A stretch of DNA of 64,000 bases from Certhia americana (taxonomy: Eukaryota > Chordata > Aves > Passeriformes > Certhiidae). The stretch covers positions 2,180,079 through 2,244,078 of the forward strand of contig CM031870.1 of NCBI GenBank assembly GCA_018697195.1. The letters are read 5' to 3'. Positions within the stretch are counted from its first letter, which is position 1; every line of letters begins with the position of its first letter. The notes beneath the pieces were generated by a model. The model was given only the letters and a program-made list of their open reading frames with translations. It was not told the DNA's origin and ran no database searches. Of this stretch, positions 1-20,859 are shown piece after piece. The translations under genes and the position numbers were made by a program.

Positions 1-1042
1 TGCTTCTGTTTCACATCACCTTTTGTTGTGACAAGAAGTGAATAGATAGAGTTTATCTAATTAATACTGGAAATAAGGCAGGAAAGGAGAGACAACTCTC
101 CCCTCTCTTTCCCAGCTTCCATTTAACATCTCTCCTTACATGAAAAGGTATCAAATGGGGTTTAGATGCAAAGGTTTCATTCTGAAATAAGGAATGTAAT
201 AGTCAGTCCCACCTCCCCCTCCCACTCCTCTTCAGTCATTTTTAGTACACACTTTGAAGCTTAAAAATTGCCCTATTACATAAAGAATTTAAGAAAAGAA
301 GCTTTCATTATCATTCAAGGTACAAGTGATTAAGTCAATGTGGATTCAAGTCAGGCCCTGCAGACTCCCCGTGCAGACTTCCCTGCAGTGACCCCAATCA
401 CTCAGCACAGAGCACTTTGCAGGGCCCATCCCTCACGCTGGAATTTCACAATCACTTGCAAAGACTCCCCCATCCATCTCTCACACCAATCTGCCTTTAA
501 CAGCCTTTATTTTTTTTTTTTAAATGGTCTTGAAAAAATTTCTTCTATTGAGTTGGCTTCAATTCCTTGACTCTACTCCCCACAGGCAAAAGGGAGGATA
601 CAAGGAACTCAGGGAACAAAAAGCATGGGATAACACCTTTGGAAATGGTCAGTTACTGTGAATTTTGGAACTTCACCATTAGGATATTGCTTTTTAAACT
701 CTAACTAGCAGTGCTGGTGTTCTACAAGATGACACCTGCTAATCAAACTTCAGCCTAATGACCAGCTCTCAGCCTAAATGCTGTGTAATTCTGGCAAGGA
801 ACCCACCAATTCCCCAAATTCAGATGTGTCCCCCAGCAGATCCACGCTGGCTGTCCAAAGTCAGGACACAGCAGCACCAAAGCCGATGTTCCTCAAGGCA
901 GATATTTTATTTTGGTACACCATGAGCCACCTCTCATTCTAACAACAAGTGCAAATACCAACATGTACCAAAAATCAACAAGCTCAAGCTACTGATTTGA
1001 TCCAGTAACTCAAACTGTAAATAGATGTTTTAGTTTCTCTCA

Positions 1043-9790
<8,748 letters not shown>

Positions 9791-9831
9791 GCCACCCGCC
9801 CCACACAAAGGGCGGAGCGGCGCCTGCGCGG

Positions 9832-10215
9832 CCCCTCAGGGCGGGGAGGCTCGGGCTGGGCGGGGAGGGACTGGCAAAGCATGGAGAGAGATTTAAGGTC
9901 ATGAAATCGGCGCCGCCCCTCAGGGCGGGGAGGCTCGGGCTGGGCGATGAGGGGCTGGCAAAGCACGGAGAGAGATTTAAGGTCATGAAATCGGCGCCGC
10001 CCCTCAGGGCGGGGAGGCTCGGGCTGGGCGGGGAGGGAGTGGTAAAGCACCGAGACAGATTTAAGGTCATGAAATCGGCACCGCCCCTCAGGGCGGGGNN
10101 NNNNNNNNGAGACAGATTTAAGGTCATGAAATCGGCACCGCCCCTCAGGGCGGGGAGGCTAGGGCTGGGCGATGAGGGACTGGCGAGGCACGGAGAGAGA
10201 TTTAAGGTCATGAAA
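9832..10215. repeat. 84-bp tandem repeat (promoter minisatellite) with assembly gap
   Basis: Units begin CCCCTCAGGGCGGGG at 9832, 9916, 10000, 10084 and 10141. The first three steps are exactly 84 bp. Each unit has a GC box (GGGCGGGG), a CCCTCAGGG palindrome and TTAAGGTCA (at 9893, 9977, 10061, 10118, 10202). Because 84 is divisible by 3, long open frames run through it on both strands; these are repeat artefacts, not proteins. Ten Ns at 10099-10108 interrupt unit four. Confidence 0.95.
10099..10108. other. Assembly gap (10 N) inside the minisatellite
   Basis: The distance between unit starts across the gap is 57 instead of 84. The 10 Ns therefore stand for at least 37 bases, or 37 plus a multiple of 84. 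The array length is underestimated or unresolved. Confidence 0.9.
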
Positions 10216-10265
10216 TCCCGGCTGTCAGTCTCTGTGAGCCATAAACCGCAGCACACAAGCGCTTC

Positions 10266-10985
10266 TTAACCGCCTCCAGGGGTGGGGAGTCCACTACCTG
10301 CCTGGGAAAGCTGTTGCAATGTCTGACCACTCAAACAGTGAAAATAACATCTAACGTGACTCTCCAGTGCCTCAATTTAAGGCCGTTTCCTTCAGTCCTC
10401 TCGCTACAGACACGGTAAAAGAGGCTGGATCCCGCCTCAATACTCCCCTCTTTCAGATCTGCTACTGAAGCCAGCCTGGAGGACAAGGAAAGGGGGAAAA
10501 GAAGGAATTTCTCCCTGCCCAGTTGTTTCTCCGAGGAGCAACAAACAAAGGAGTGATTATTAATTGCTCCCGGTAGATGACTCCCAAAATACAGAGGTGC
10601 CACAATGCTGGACACATACATGATATTGGGGTCCCAAAGAGCAACACTCATAACCCATCCTACAGGATACATCACAGAGAATCTGTACTGTGAGTGAGGT
10701 ATCACCGGTATAATGCAGACAAAATACCACAAATATGAGAGTAAATAAATCCACAGTGAGTCTCCTTAAGACTAACCAAACCCAGTTCCTTCAGCCATGG
10801 CTCAGAAGGTTTCCCAGACCTTTTGTGAGCCTTTTGCCCTCCTCTGGACACACTCCAGCACCTCAATGTTCTTTTTGAAATGAGGGACCCGAAACTGAAC
10901 ACAGCACTCGAAGCATGGTGTCACCAATGCTGAGTACAGGGGGATGATCACTGCTCTGGTCCTGCTGGCCACATTACCCCTGAGA
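10266..10985 (-). mobile_element. CR1 LINE fragments, antisense orientation
   Basis: The block opens with the CR1 antisense text CTCCAGGGGTGGGGAGTCCA (10,275 on) and continues through the 'gcctgaccactc' and 'ggccgtttcc' landmarks to about 10,470. After a less clear stretch it resumes at about 10,800-10,985 ('cacactccagcacctcaatg', 'gagtacagggggatgatcac'). Open frames over it are CR1 shadows. Confidence 0.8.
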
Positions 10986-11420
10986 GAGGGAAGGATGCTG
11001 CTGGAGGGGATGGGGCTGCTCTGGAGCCACACTGGGAGAGCTGGGGATGTTCAACCTGGAGAAAATGCAGGGAGACCTTAAAGCCCCTCCCAGGACATAA
11101 AGGGGCTCCAAGAGAGCTGGAGAAGGACTTTGGACAAGGGTCTGGAGGGACAGGAAAAGGGGGAATGGCTTCAAACTGAAAGAGGGCAAGGTATGAGGGG
11201 ATATTGGGAAGAAATTCCTCTCTGTGAGGGTGGGGAGGCCCTGGCACAGATTCCCAGAGGAGCTGGGGCTGCCCCATCCCTGGAATGTTCAAGGCCAGGC
11301 TGGACAGGGCTTGGAGCACCCTGGGATAGTGGAAGGTGTCCCTGGCCATGGCAGAGGATGGAACTGGATAATCTTTAAAGTTCCCTCTAGCCCAAATCAT
11401 TCCATGATTATATGATTGAG
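10985..11420 (+). mobile_element. CR1 LINE 3' end, sense orientation
   Basis: Typical CR1 3' end: 'gggatgttcaacctggagaa', 'gaaagagggcaaggt', 'ctgtgagggtggggaggccc', ending in ATTCCATGATTATATGATT. It lies in the opposite orientation to the CR1 pieces directly to its left, so the two are separate insertions. Confidence 0.9.
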
Positions 11421-11689
11421 GGTTGGAATATCAAAATAAATTCGTGGGCAATAATTTTCCCTACTCTTAATCCCCTGAAGGAATTGCCTCCTCTTTGGGG
11501 TCTCATGATTTGTCTCCTTCAAACTTGTGAGATTTTGTGAGCTCAAGTACAACAACAACAAACAAAAAAGTCTGAGAGAATGGGGAGAGATAAATGACTC
11601 CCAGATATACTAAGGAGCAATAGAGTAGTGAGTTTAATTTCAAGTCTGAGAGAAAATAAACAATTTATAAGCATCTCAAAGGAAAAGAA

Positions 11690-11960
11690 GAAGGTGAATG
11701 CTGGACAGTATGGCTTTGTTAGGAATGAATTGAGCCAATCTAATTTCCTCTTCTGGCAGCATAACAAGGATTGCAGATAAGGGCGAAGCAATGTATGTCA
11801 TATATCTTGATTTTTAGTAGAGTTTCTGACACTGGCTTGTAGGATATTCTAATAATAAACTGGGAAACCAGTCTAGATGTTACTGCTTTAAGGGAGTTGC
11901 AAAACTGGTTGAGGGAAGAAGTACTCAACATCAGTGCTTGTACAGGGAATTACCTGTGCA
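11690..11960 (+). mobile_element. Fossil LINE reverse-transcriptase fragment (CR1-like)
   Basis: Plus-strand translation gives VNAGQYGFVRNELSQSN and, after a frame change, AMYVIYLDF followed by a decayed S-x-x-V-SDT segment. These resemble the QYGF and D-V-x-Y-LDFSKAFDTV motifs of CR1-type reverse transcriptases. Stops and shifts are present; it is inactive. Confidence 0.55.
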
Positions 11961-11989
11961 TTACTCATCTGTGATGCAATAATGCAATT

Positions 11990-14560
11990 ACTGCATCTGA
12001 AACTGAGATCAAGTTTAGAATAAACACAGTGGCAGAACCAGGATTCAAAATGAGAGCTCTGTGGTAAAAATGGGATGTGGTTGAGCAGCAGGTGTCCTTC
12101 TGTACACTTCAATACCATCAGCTTCAGATTTACACCACTGGGAACAGGGCAGGGAAGGGCAGAGAGGCTGCTGAGGGTCAAAAGTTGAACAGGAACAAAA
12201 AAAAATCTTTTCGAAGATGAGGTAAACACCACACAGGACCGTGTGGGTAAGAAAATCCAAGTAACACACGCAGAGGAATCCCACTCTGCTGAGCTGCATT
12301 AGAAGAACATGAGAGTCCTGTGGAGCAGAGAAATGTGGGTGATTTGGAGAAAAAGGTGGCAATAATGATCAGGGTCTTTGAATACATGACTTCTGCTGAG
12401 CCTGTTGAGAGGACAGAAAACTGAGGAAAGATGTGCGTAGTCTTTGAACAGATGAAAGGCTGCTGCTCTGAGGAAAAGAACAATTTGTTCTCTTATGTCC
12501 ACAGGGTAGGGCGAGAAGTCATAAGCTAAGATAACAACAAGGCAGATCTGGGTAAAAAATTGCCAGCGACTGCTTTGAAGTAGTGAAGCCCTGTGTTAGG
12601 AACTGATTTGACAGGATGTAGGGCTGCTCTGAGAAGTTCTTAAGAAGGGATCCGAAATATTTGTCAGGATGGCAAAAATGCAATGCAAGGTCTTATATTC
12701 AGGAAGGAGGTGAGAGTTGATGGCCTCTGTCAGTGGTCCTGTGGCTCTGTGGCTGCAAGATGTGTAATTTATTAGTTTAACAATAAAACTGCCTCAACTG
12801 CTGGGATTAAAGACACACAACTAGGCCGAGCAGAGTTACGTAACAGCAACAAAATTACATTTTTAAGTACGGTTTTATGTTTACAAAATGACTTTCACCA
12901 GATGGAGGGATAGCATCTAAATGAGGAGCTCTGCAGAGGTTTTAAGCATTATAAAAGCTAAGACCCTGTCTCCAATGAAGTTTCCTGAAGAATTTTCCAC
13001 CACTGCTCCTGCTGTAGTGCTGATACAATTGCGCTGTGCTAATCCAGGAAGGATGGTGATGTTTTTGAGATTAAAGCCTCCCAAGCAAGGCTGAACTGAT
13101 CGCAGTGGAAGTGGTTTAGATGCAATCTGGCCTTAAGGTATATATGAAAAAAGAGATTTAGGCTGCGACATCCTCATTCAGCTACAGGGTAGCAGCTAGT
13201 TGAAAGATCTTCTGGAAGCAGGTTGTTAGATACACAAATTGGTAATTGGGGATGAAAAGTCATGTTTTGAGTGCATTCTAGGTGTGCATTGCCACAGGAG
13301 CTGTTTTTGCTTCTCAGCTCATTTGAATTTGCTCTTTCTGTGCTTTCTTCCCTCCTCTTGTGATGCCTTACGTCTTGAGTTTGAGTAGAATACGATGTTC
13401 TGCTTTCTCACTGTGAAAAACACAAGTTTTTCCCCTACAATAAACCTTACTAAGACTATGAATAAAGGCTATTGATGAGAGGAATTATTTTCAAGAGATG
13501 ACCTGTATTACATCTCAAATCCTTGACTTGAAAAATCCTAAATCTCAGCACAGATCCTTCACATAGTGTTGGAAGTGTTCCATCATTCCAGATATACCAG
13601 GGATGTATTATTTGCAAGGTTTTGAGTCTGACACACAGATAATTCTTTTGTCTCCAGATTCTTTCACACTGTTTCTGTCTTCTGTTCTTTTAAGAAAAGA
13701 TTTAGCCCTTGCTGTGCATCCATTTGGGGAGTAGAAGGATGCTGCTCCTTTTCCCTTTCTGTTTTGCCATTAGTGAAAGCATCTGTACTATCCATTAGCT
13801 GTTCCAGGAGTACCTCTGTGCCTAGAGAGATTTGTGGAATGTCTATGTTCCCTTTTGCAGAGAACTATATGAGTCAGCTGCTGTTGAGAACACACCTATG
13901 TGTTTCTCATCTCCATCCCACACCCTTTTCTGCTCTAATAAATTCATGGCAGGTGGATTCAAACACGCGAGCTCCAGCTTCCCTGAGCCACTGGCACAGA
14001 GGAAGAGGATTGAGGCCTTGGATAACCTCCCCAGGAAGCAAAGGCTGAGACACAGTGCGTGGCGTGCAGTTTGTTTAGAGCCAATGGAGCCATTCCCATC
14101 TCCCTCTCCTCTGCATCTTCCTCTTTGTGGATGCACTTCTTTCATTGGCCAGACTCTGTTCCTTTACCAGAAATGGTTTGATTTAGCAAGAGAAATCTTT
14201 GCATGGGAAAAAAATTGACCTGGAACATGTCTGATATTTGTGCACAGTGACACCAAGGTGAGGAGAACGGGCACGACCTTGAAGAGTGGTAGTTAATAAG
14301 TATTTCATAAATTGGGTGTTCATGTCTGTGCACACATCAGAGACTGTGCTTGAGAGCAGGAAGTGGCTGCACAGAAGGCAGAGGAGAACAATCCTTTGTA
14401 GAGAGTGATGCACACATTCCAGGGACTGTCTCAAAGGGTGCATCCAAGTCTACAAAGGTCCACGTGTCTAGGGATGCTGTCAGTCTGAACTGAACATGTG
14501 CTTCCTGCAACAGGTATTTTGGAGAGAGAAAATGCCCCTGGTGTGTGTGCCCCAAGTGCC
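11990..14560. other. Intergenic stretch, no gene recognised
   Basis: AT-rich single-copy-looking DNA. Around 12,030-12,060 a MIR-tail-like phrase occurs (AGTGGCAGAACCAGGATTCA). Around 14,095-14,140 the minus strand reads EEDAEERE, at the place where the next myosin rod exon (AEEAEEQAN) would be expected, but the match is too short to call. No coding signal otherwise. Confidence 0.5.
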
Positions 14561-14562
14561 AT

Positions 14563-14640
14563 TGTGTGATCACAGAACACATCAAGCTGGCAGGGACCTG
14601 TAAGAATCATCCAATCAAACTCCCAAGTGATGAAACAGGG
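14563..14640 (-). mobile_element. Possible CR1 fragment, antisense
   Basis: GTGATCACAGAACACATCAA followed by 'gcagggacctgtaagaatcatccaatc' resembles the antisense CR1 3' end. Short and degraded. Confidence 0.4.
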
Positions 14641-14808
14641 AGCTGGGGCAGGGAAGACCTGCAGCCTCCTCATTTCCAGTTTCTTCTGCGTCTTTCCCTC
14701 TGGTTGGTTTTACAGCCACCAGCTCCTTTAGAGACCTCTTCTTGTGCAGAATTTTCAGTCTCCACACATTGTTTCTGTTTGGTGTCTGGCAGTTTCCAGT
14801 TCCTTCAT
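14640..14808 (-). pseudogene. MYH16: MYH16 remnant: late rod exon (VRELE...ERRxKEL)
   Basis: After a CTCTTCAG acceptor the minus strand reads KELETARHQTE, then in another frame RLKILHKKRSLKEL, then KKLEMRRLQ. These align to VRELENELEAEQK, GMRKxERRIKEL and KKNLLRLQD of the rod. At least two frame changes and several stops. Confidence 0.7.
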
Positions 14809-16419
14809 CTGAAGAGGAGCAGAAGGACAGTTGATGTGCCATTTTGAGGGTCAGAAACAGGATGATGGCATCAACCCCAGGAATTTGAAGTTACTTGTGC
14901 TCTAGAGTTTTGTTGCAGTTGAAAAATGAAAGTCATGCTGCTGATAACAGCACACCTTCCAAATTCTCCATTGTGGGTGTAGATCAGCTGCTGAGACCAG
15001 TGGCTTGTTACTGCTGCATTCAGGCACCATAAAGATTCTGATGGATGAGTTCTGCACAGGGTGAAAAGTGCTGAAATTCCCTTGCGCTCCAGTGGGTTCA
15101 GAGTAGCCCACATGCAGCTTTTCTGCCTAGCCTGGACTTCCTTGAATTACTGCATTCCTTTTGGGACTTTTTGGTTGTTAAATGAAAATGTTCCTTTTGA
15201 GCTATTTGTGCTGAATGTGGAAGCTCAGGTGCAGGAAAGAGTTTCATAGCTGCTCTGTTGGAATAATCTTTCTAATATATTTGTACATGTTTTTCTTGCC
15301 CTGGAGTTTTATAATGGTGTTTTTCCCCCCTCCTCTTGGGGCTAACTGTTCTGCCTATTCCATCTTGACTTACAGGTCTTTTATTGCAATTTAATAGTTG
15401 TTCTTAATCTTTTCCAGGTGCACATAATGATTCTGCTCCTGACACAGATCTTTTGCCACACAGGAAGCATGTGAGGAAGGTATGAAACAGATTGAGAGCA
15501 CAGCTATTTATACAGATCATGGAAAGCTAGGATATGTAGATTTGAAATCTGTGTGTTACTTTCTGAGGAATTTTGCCATGTCTTTAATTTTTATTGTGTA
15601 TGACAGGCTGCCTTTCTGAAGGCTGGATCCAGAGTTCACTGAAATAATTGGAAGTAATCCCTGACATTTTGGAGGACTCTAGATCAGACCATAAACCAGG
15701 TGGTGGGTGCTTGTTTTAAACCACTGGACTAGTCAAAGTTGTTATCCCCACCTGTTAATAAATCAATAGTTTTGATTCTAATGGCACTTCAGGCTTTTAT
15801 TTCCACCCTCCAGTGGAGAGGAGGTGGCTGAGGGTGTGCTGTAGGTGGAGGGTGAAGACATTGTCTGAGCACGCAGTAGCAGAAAGCACAAAGGTGGCAG
15901 AAGGCTCGGTGTCAGTCTGGGAGGAAATGCTGTGCATTAAATCCCCAGCTAGCTGTGATATTTGGGAAGTGCCAGTTGTCAGCACAGTGCCAAAGGAGCA
16001 ATCTGCTCAGTGCTGGCAGCTCTGCTCCCCTCTGCCAATTCCAAATGCCACTGGCTCGCTGGAGAGGGAACCCAGCCTACTCTTTGTTGGAGGGCTGGTA
16101 GGTGTGAGGAGTGGAGTTGTGTAATAAGTGAAAGAAAGGACAAATCAAGAGGAAATGGAGGAATTCCTCAGGGTGCCATCTGTGATGCAGATTACCAGAG
16201 AGGCAGAGTGAAAGTGAATTTCTTCTTTTGTGGATTAATTCTGCCAGGCTGCAATCAGTGAGCTAACATGCATCCTGCCTTTCAGGATCATAAAAAGCAG
16301 TGCAAGTGCTGACATCTATTATTAACACTGCTTTCAAATCAGCACTGGAGAGAAATAATGGAATATATACCTGAAAGTTTCCAGCTACCACCATAAAGGG
16401 CAGAAAGGTGGGGAGGTGG

Positions 16420-16525
16420 CTTACATCAGCCACTGCTTTCTTTGCTCCCTCATCACCTCCTCAGTGCTCGCTGATGATTTCCTCATGCTCATTAATAATG
16501 TGTTGAAGGTCAGGCCCCAGCTTTC
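16420..16525 (-). pseudogene. MYH16: MYH16 remnant: rod exon (QLQxEVEEAVQE...KAKKAITD)
   Basis: Minus strand reads KLGPDLQHIINEHEEII, then SEH, TGA, GGDEGAKKAVADVSHL. This follows KxExDLxQLQxEVEEAVQE and AEEKAKKAITDAAMM, with one stop in frame. Confidence 0.75.
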
Positions 16526-17944
16526 ATTTAGTAGTAAACAAACTGATTTTAGAGGGCAGAAAGAAGTCTTAGAGACCCAAAACATCTTTCTTATCTACTC
16601 CTCTCTTCCATTCATCTGACAGAGATGATTTGTGAATGATACAATGATACACCTCTGAGGCAAAACCAGACCCTGTTGTTTACCAAGGCCTGAAGTCTGC
16701 ATCCATTTTTCTGAATTTCTGTTGGATTTGAGTTTATATACCAATATTATTTATTCCAAAGCTCTGCTGCAGTAGCAGCAGCTGGCTTTAGACCTGACTG
16801 AAGCTGTATTTGATTGCTTTCTCAACAAACATACTCTCTGCTCCGCAGTTTATGATATGGATGTGTCTTTTTATCTCGTGGAAAATATGAGCCCCACAGC
16901 TCATTTAGCGCTTACTGTTTACTGATATGAATCATTTGAGGACTGTTGTTGTTGCTGCTGTAAAAATAATAATAATAAAAATAATAAAAACACTGTATGG
17001 AAGGAGAGCTCCAAAGGCTTTAATAGAAAAATTGCATTCTAGTAACAAAGGCTGCTCTTCAGCAAAACAGCATCATGTAAATGTGCCACAGTATTCCAGA
17101 ATGCTGCACAAGTTCAGTGCTATGTGGGTTTTATATAACAAATAAGTTTTAAACCCCCAATTTAGTATGGAGAAAGCAGCTCACCTGCTTAAAATGTATC
17201 CTTTTATTATCGGTCAATTGGAGGGGAATGCATTGGTTGTATTTTTTAGCCTATTCGAATAAAGGCTACATTTATGACTCAGTTTTTATAACCAATATTC
17301 CATAATTGCAGCTGAGAAGTGCTGCTTGGATTATCAGTCCTTTCCAGAAGTTACATTCTTCTCCTTGGAAATGTTATCATGGGTGGTCTTGATGGAAAAG
17401 CACTGTAGACTCTAATGGCGAATGTTAAAGTGGATTCATAAATCTGTGCACAAACTGAAGTGGCAGGTATGTTATTTCATTCTGCAGTCTGTAATGCAAG
17501 GAGGCTTCAAATTTCACTACAATGGATCTCACTGGGGGCTACAGTCCATGGAAGGAATCCAAGCACCATGGAAACGACTGTAAAACTCTGGTTTCAATGG
17601 AGGCAGAATTTTATGCTGTCCATTTTAGGGTGGCTTTTCCCTCAGCAGTGTCTTAACTGTTCCACCAAATTTGTTAAAAGTCTCTTCATAAGCCTTGCTA
17701 GGAGTAAAGCTGGGCCAAGATGGTGCTTTTGTGAAAGTCCTGCTATGAGTGTAATATTTTAAAAAAACTGAGCTCTTCATGTTCCATAGAGTTATCAAAC
17801 ACACCTTATAGACCACTGATATTTATCCATTATTTATCTAGTCCTGCATTTCTTACCCAGAGTTAAGATTTAATGTTAAACCACACACACATAAACTCTC
17901 TGATGAGGTAGCTGTTGCATGAATAGTTCTATTTTCTCTGTGTG

Positions 17945-18130
17945 TGGACGCTGAATTCACCGTGCCTTCTCCATGACCTCTGCCTGCTCCTAGAGTTTTC
18001 CAGAGTGCTCACTGCCCTCCAGGTCAGCCTGCACTTCTTCCAGTTCTCTCTGAGGTGGGCTGAGGCAGCTCCTGCAGGTTTACAGCTCCAGAAGCTCCTC
18101 ATGCTGGTGACCATCCTCATCCTTTTGGAT
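17945..18130 (-). pseudogene. MYH16: MYH16 remnant: rod exon (LLQAELEELRA)
   Basis: Minus strand reads DEDGHQHEELLEL, a stop, then RELEEVQADLEGSEHSGKL, a stop and EQAEVMEKAR. It aligns to DDLKExxAxVER, LLQAELEELRAxxEQTERSRKLAEQEL. Three stops in the aligned frame. Confidence 0.85.
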
Positions 18131-18322
18131 CCAAAGGTCCTGAAAGCAGGTGAAGGATTAATGTAAATAATGAAAGCAGAGGATTTTTTTTTTTTTAAAA
18201 GCAAAACTTAAAACCAAGCCCCAGCTCTCTCAGCATCATGTTTGCCTCTCATTTTAGCCACACCGACTTTAAGAGAATTGTTTCTGATTGAGACTGATGT
18301 AACTGAACACAAGTTAAGTTTG

Positions 18323-18353
18323 AGTGTGTGTATGTGTGTGTGTGTGTGTGTGT
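18323..18353. repeat. (TG)n microsatellite
   Basis: About 30 bp of mostly TG dinucleotide with one TA interruption. Confidence 0.95.
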
Positions 18354-18868
18354 ATAGATGTGTATAGGGAGATGGAATCTCTGTTGTTAGTCTTTAAGTT
18401 ACTGGAATTGGATTTTTGGCAGCAGTTGTATCACTTTATTCCAACAAAGAGACAGCTTTTTACTAATTTGCTTACTTAGTTTTATTTTAGCAATGAAGAG
18501 CTGAAGGAAGCTCTCTAGTTTTACATCTCTCTTAGTTTCCAGTCCATTTCTTGGCTATCCTATTCAAACAGCAATCACAATTTCTCTTAAACACAGAACT
18601 TTTTTGGTTTAATTACATATAAATAGTTCTTGCGTTTTCAGTTTGACAAAAGCTAATAGTAATGCTTGTCTTGTATAAGATTTATTGAAACTACTGCAGA
18701 TTGAAGTTGGTGTGAGTGGGAGAACCAGGGCTTTTGAATATAAATTCTCAGTGTGTTCAAGATTTCTGTCTAAACAAGAGCACATAATCTACTGCATTGT
18801 TGCCTAAGTATAAAATAGAACTGGAGTTATTTTCCATCCAGGAGCTGCATCCAGCCTCTCCAGTTTAC

Positions 18869-19044
18869 CTGGCCATGCTGTTGCAGTTTTTTCAGGCCTG
18901 GACAAGCTGACTGTTCTTCCTACTGGCACAATCCAGCTGCATTTCCATTCTGGTCAGGTCAGTGTCCATCATTCCCAGGCAGAGATCTTCAGCACTCCCC
19001 TTCACTTCAGTCTCCAGACTCGCCTGCAGAGACTCAATTGCATG
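18869..19044 (-). pseudogene. MYH16: MYH16 remnant: rod exon (DSLQTSLDAE...MEIQL)
   Basis: Begins after a TCACCAG acceptor and runs to a GTAAAC donor. Reads AIESLQASLETEVKGSAEDL and TRMEMQLDCASRK, matching xVDSLQTSLDAETRSRNExL and NEMEIQLSHANR. One stop near the 3' end. Confidence 0.88.
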
Positions 19045-19587
19045 CTGGTGAGTGTTTCTGTGGACTCCAGTGAAGCATATGGTACAGCAGTCTGTTATCT
19101 TGAGTCTGATCCAGCCCTTGTATCAAATTATTGCCCACCAAGTAATAAAAATATAGTAGCTTTTCAAATCTGTTAAAACTGAGATACCAGGACTTTGTAC
19201 CAAGCCATTCACAAATACCTTCTTTTAGAACAGGGCTGGAGAGATTTCAAGAGGTCACCCTAAAAATGTACTGCCTAAAATCTGGATCACCTCCTGCCAA
19301 ACGAGTCCCACTCGATGTAAGACCAGACTGCATTTAACTTCCAATAACAGAGACTGTAACCTCCAGACAATCTGGTCCAAGCAGTAATTCCCCTTAATGA
19401 TTATCAAACTTTCCTAATGTCTAACTTAAAACCTCCATGCTGCAGCCTGATTATGTACATAATGTAATTATGGCCTACGTGATTATACATACAAAATCAG
19501 TCCAGTTATACTTCAAAATCCATCTGGTGGTATGTGGGCAGCAGGCACCAGGCTGGCAGGAATCTCTCACATCTGCAGCATTGATAC

Positions 19588-19720
19588 CTCCAAGGAAGAC
19601 TCTGCTTCCTCCAGTGCCACCTGCAGTTCGTCCTTCTCAATCTCCAGCCTCACAATTTGCAGCTCCTGAGTGTTCTTCCCTCCCTTCCTCAGCTGATTGA
19701 TCAGATCCTTAATTTCCTCT
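19588..19720 (-). pseudogene. MYH16: MYH16 remnant: rod exon (EEISDLTEQ...LEEAEASLE), frame still open
   Basis: Reads [31 protein letters not shown] and [11 protein letters not shown] without a stop, matching EEISDLTEQ, EGGKNVHELEKxRKQLE and LQxALEEAEASLE. The exon ends exactly at SLE before GTATCA, a known myosin exon junction. About 44 clean codons. Confidence 0.92.
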
Positions 19721-20659
19721 AGGGAAGAAAAGAGATACTGCATGTGATATGTTTATTTCAGGACTATGAACTTTACTGAGCACACCAGACAGATCCTTTG
19801 ACTGGAAATAGCATGAAATGGTTTCAGTCACTTTATGTCAGCTGCCCTTTTCTTTCATTGCTAAATATTATCCTGGATTTCTGAATGAGCCCTGCTAGCT
19901 GCATGTGTTCACAGAGGTGGAAGAATGAAGCGCGCTAAATAAAGAGAATTTTTTTCCCAGTTTTTATCCAGCCTTCCCCTCTCCCTCTTTCAGATGGTTG
20001 CTTTCACAAAATGGGAACAGGACACCACATCATCTCCCTGCAACACAGAGGGGCTCTCTGCCAGCTGATGGAGGCTGGAGTAAAGGGCTGGGGGAAGAGC
20101 CCAGGAAATGTTGGGTGTGTGCCAGAGTGTCCATCACTGTTTCCTCTTGGCCAAAAGGACAGCAGACTGTAGCATCTTCTAAATGTTTACAGTGTCATCT
20201 TCCAGCCTCCTGTAAGAGATCAATTTTTGTAATTTACAGAAGTGTAAAACAGAAAAACTGGGGTGGGGGGTGGGGAAACTGGTATCACTGAACAACCAGT
20301 AGGGAGGAGGGATGCAAAGAGGGACATTGAGGGGAGTCTGACTGGCTTGCTCTGAACTGATTGCTGGAGATGCTGAATCCTCTCCACGGAGATTTAAGGG
20401 AATATCTTCTTCTCAGGGCAAAGCTGGATGTTGTTAAGCCCCCCCAGATGAATTGCTCAGAATTAGAGGATGCTGGTAGCCAGAACTGGCACTGCAGCCT
20501 CTCTTTTGTGGCACCAAATTAATGTCCTCAGAGACTTGAAAGCACTGCTAGGAATAAGGGAAGTGGAATTGGTGCTGGAAGGCACCCCAAGAGAGCATTC
20601 AGTAGAAATCAAGGGGCTTATGATGTGCAAAATTTTTGTACATCAAACCAGTACTTAAC

Positions 20660-20859
20660 CTTAAGGGCCTTGTTCTCTTTCTTCATAGAATCCAGGTGTT
20701 CCAAGGATTCTTCTCAGGCAGCCTTAAGCTCTACATTTGCAGTTGTGTACATTCCTTCTGTGAATTTACTTCACCCTGCAGCTCTTTGCCCTTTTTTTTA
20801 CCATTCCTTTTACCAAAGGCTCTGTGCTTCTTGTCCAGAGCAGCACAAGCAGCATTGGC
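20660..20859 (-). pseudogene. MYH16: MYH16 remnant: rod exon (NAACAALDKKQ...NLQ)
   Basis: Opens after TTTTTCCAG with ANAACAALDKKHRAFGK, the myosin SNAACAALDKKQRNFDK motif. A frame change follows, then NVELKAA, TGA, EESLEHLDSMKKENKALK, matching [28 protein letters not shown]. Ends at a GTTAAG donor. One indel and one stop. Confidence 0.93.

Noticed and set aside
13843..14145. 100-codon minus-strand frame near 14 kb as the terminal myosin rod exon
   Set aside because: Only EEDAEERE resembles AEEAEEQAN; too short, so left out of the remnant list.
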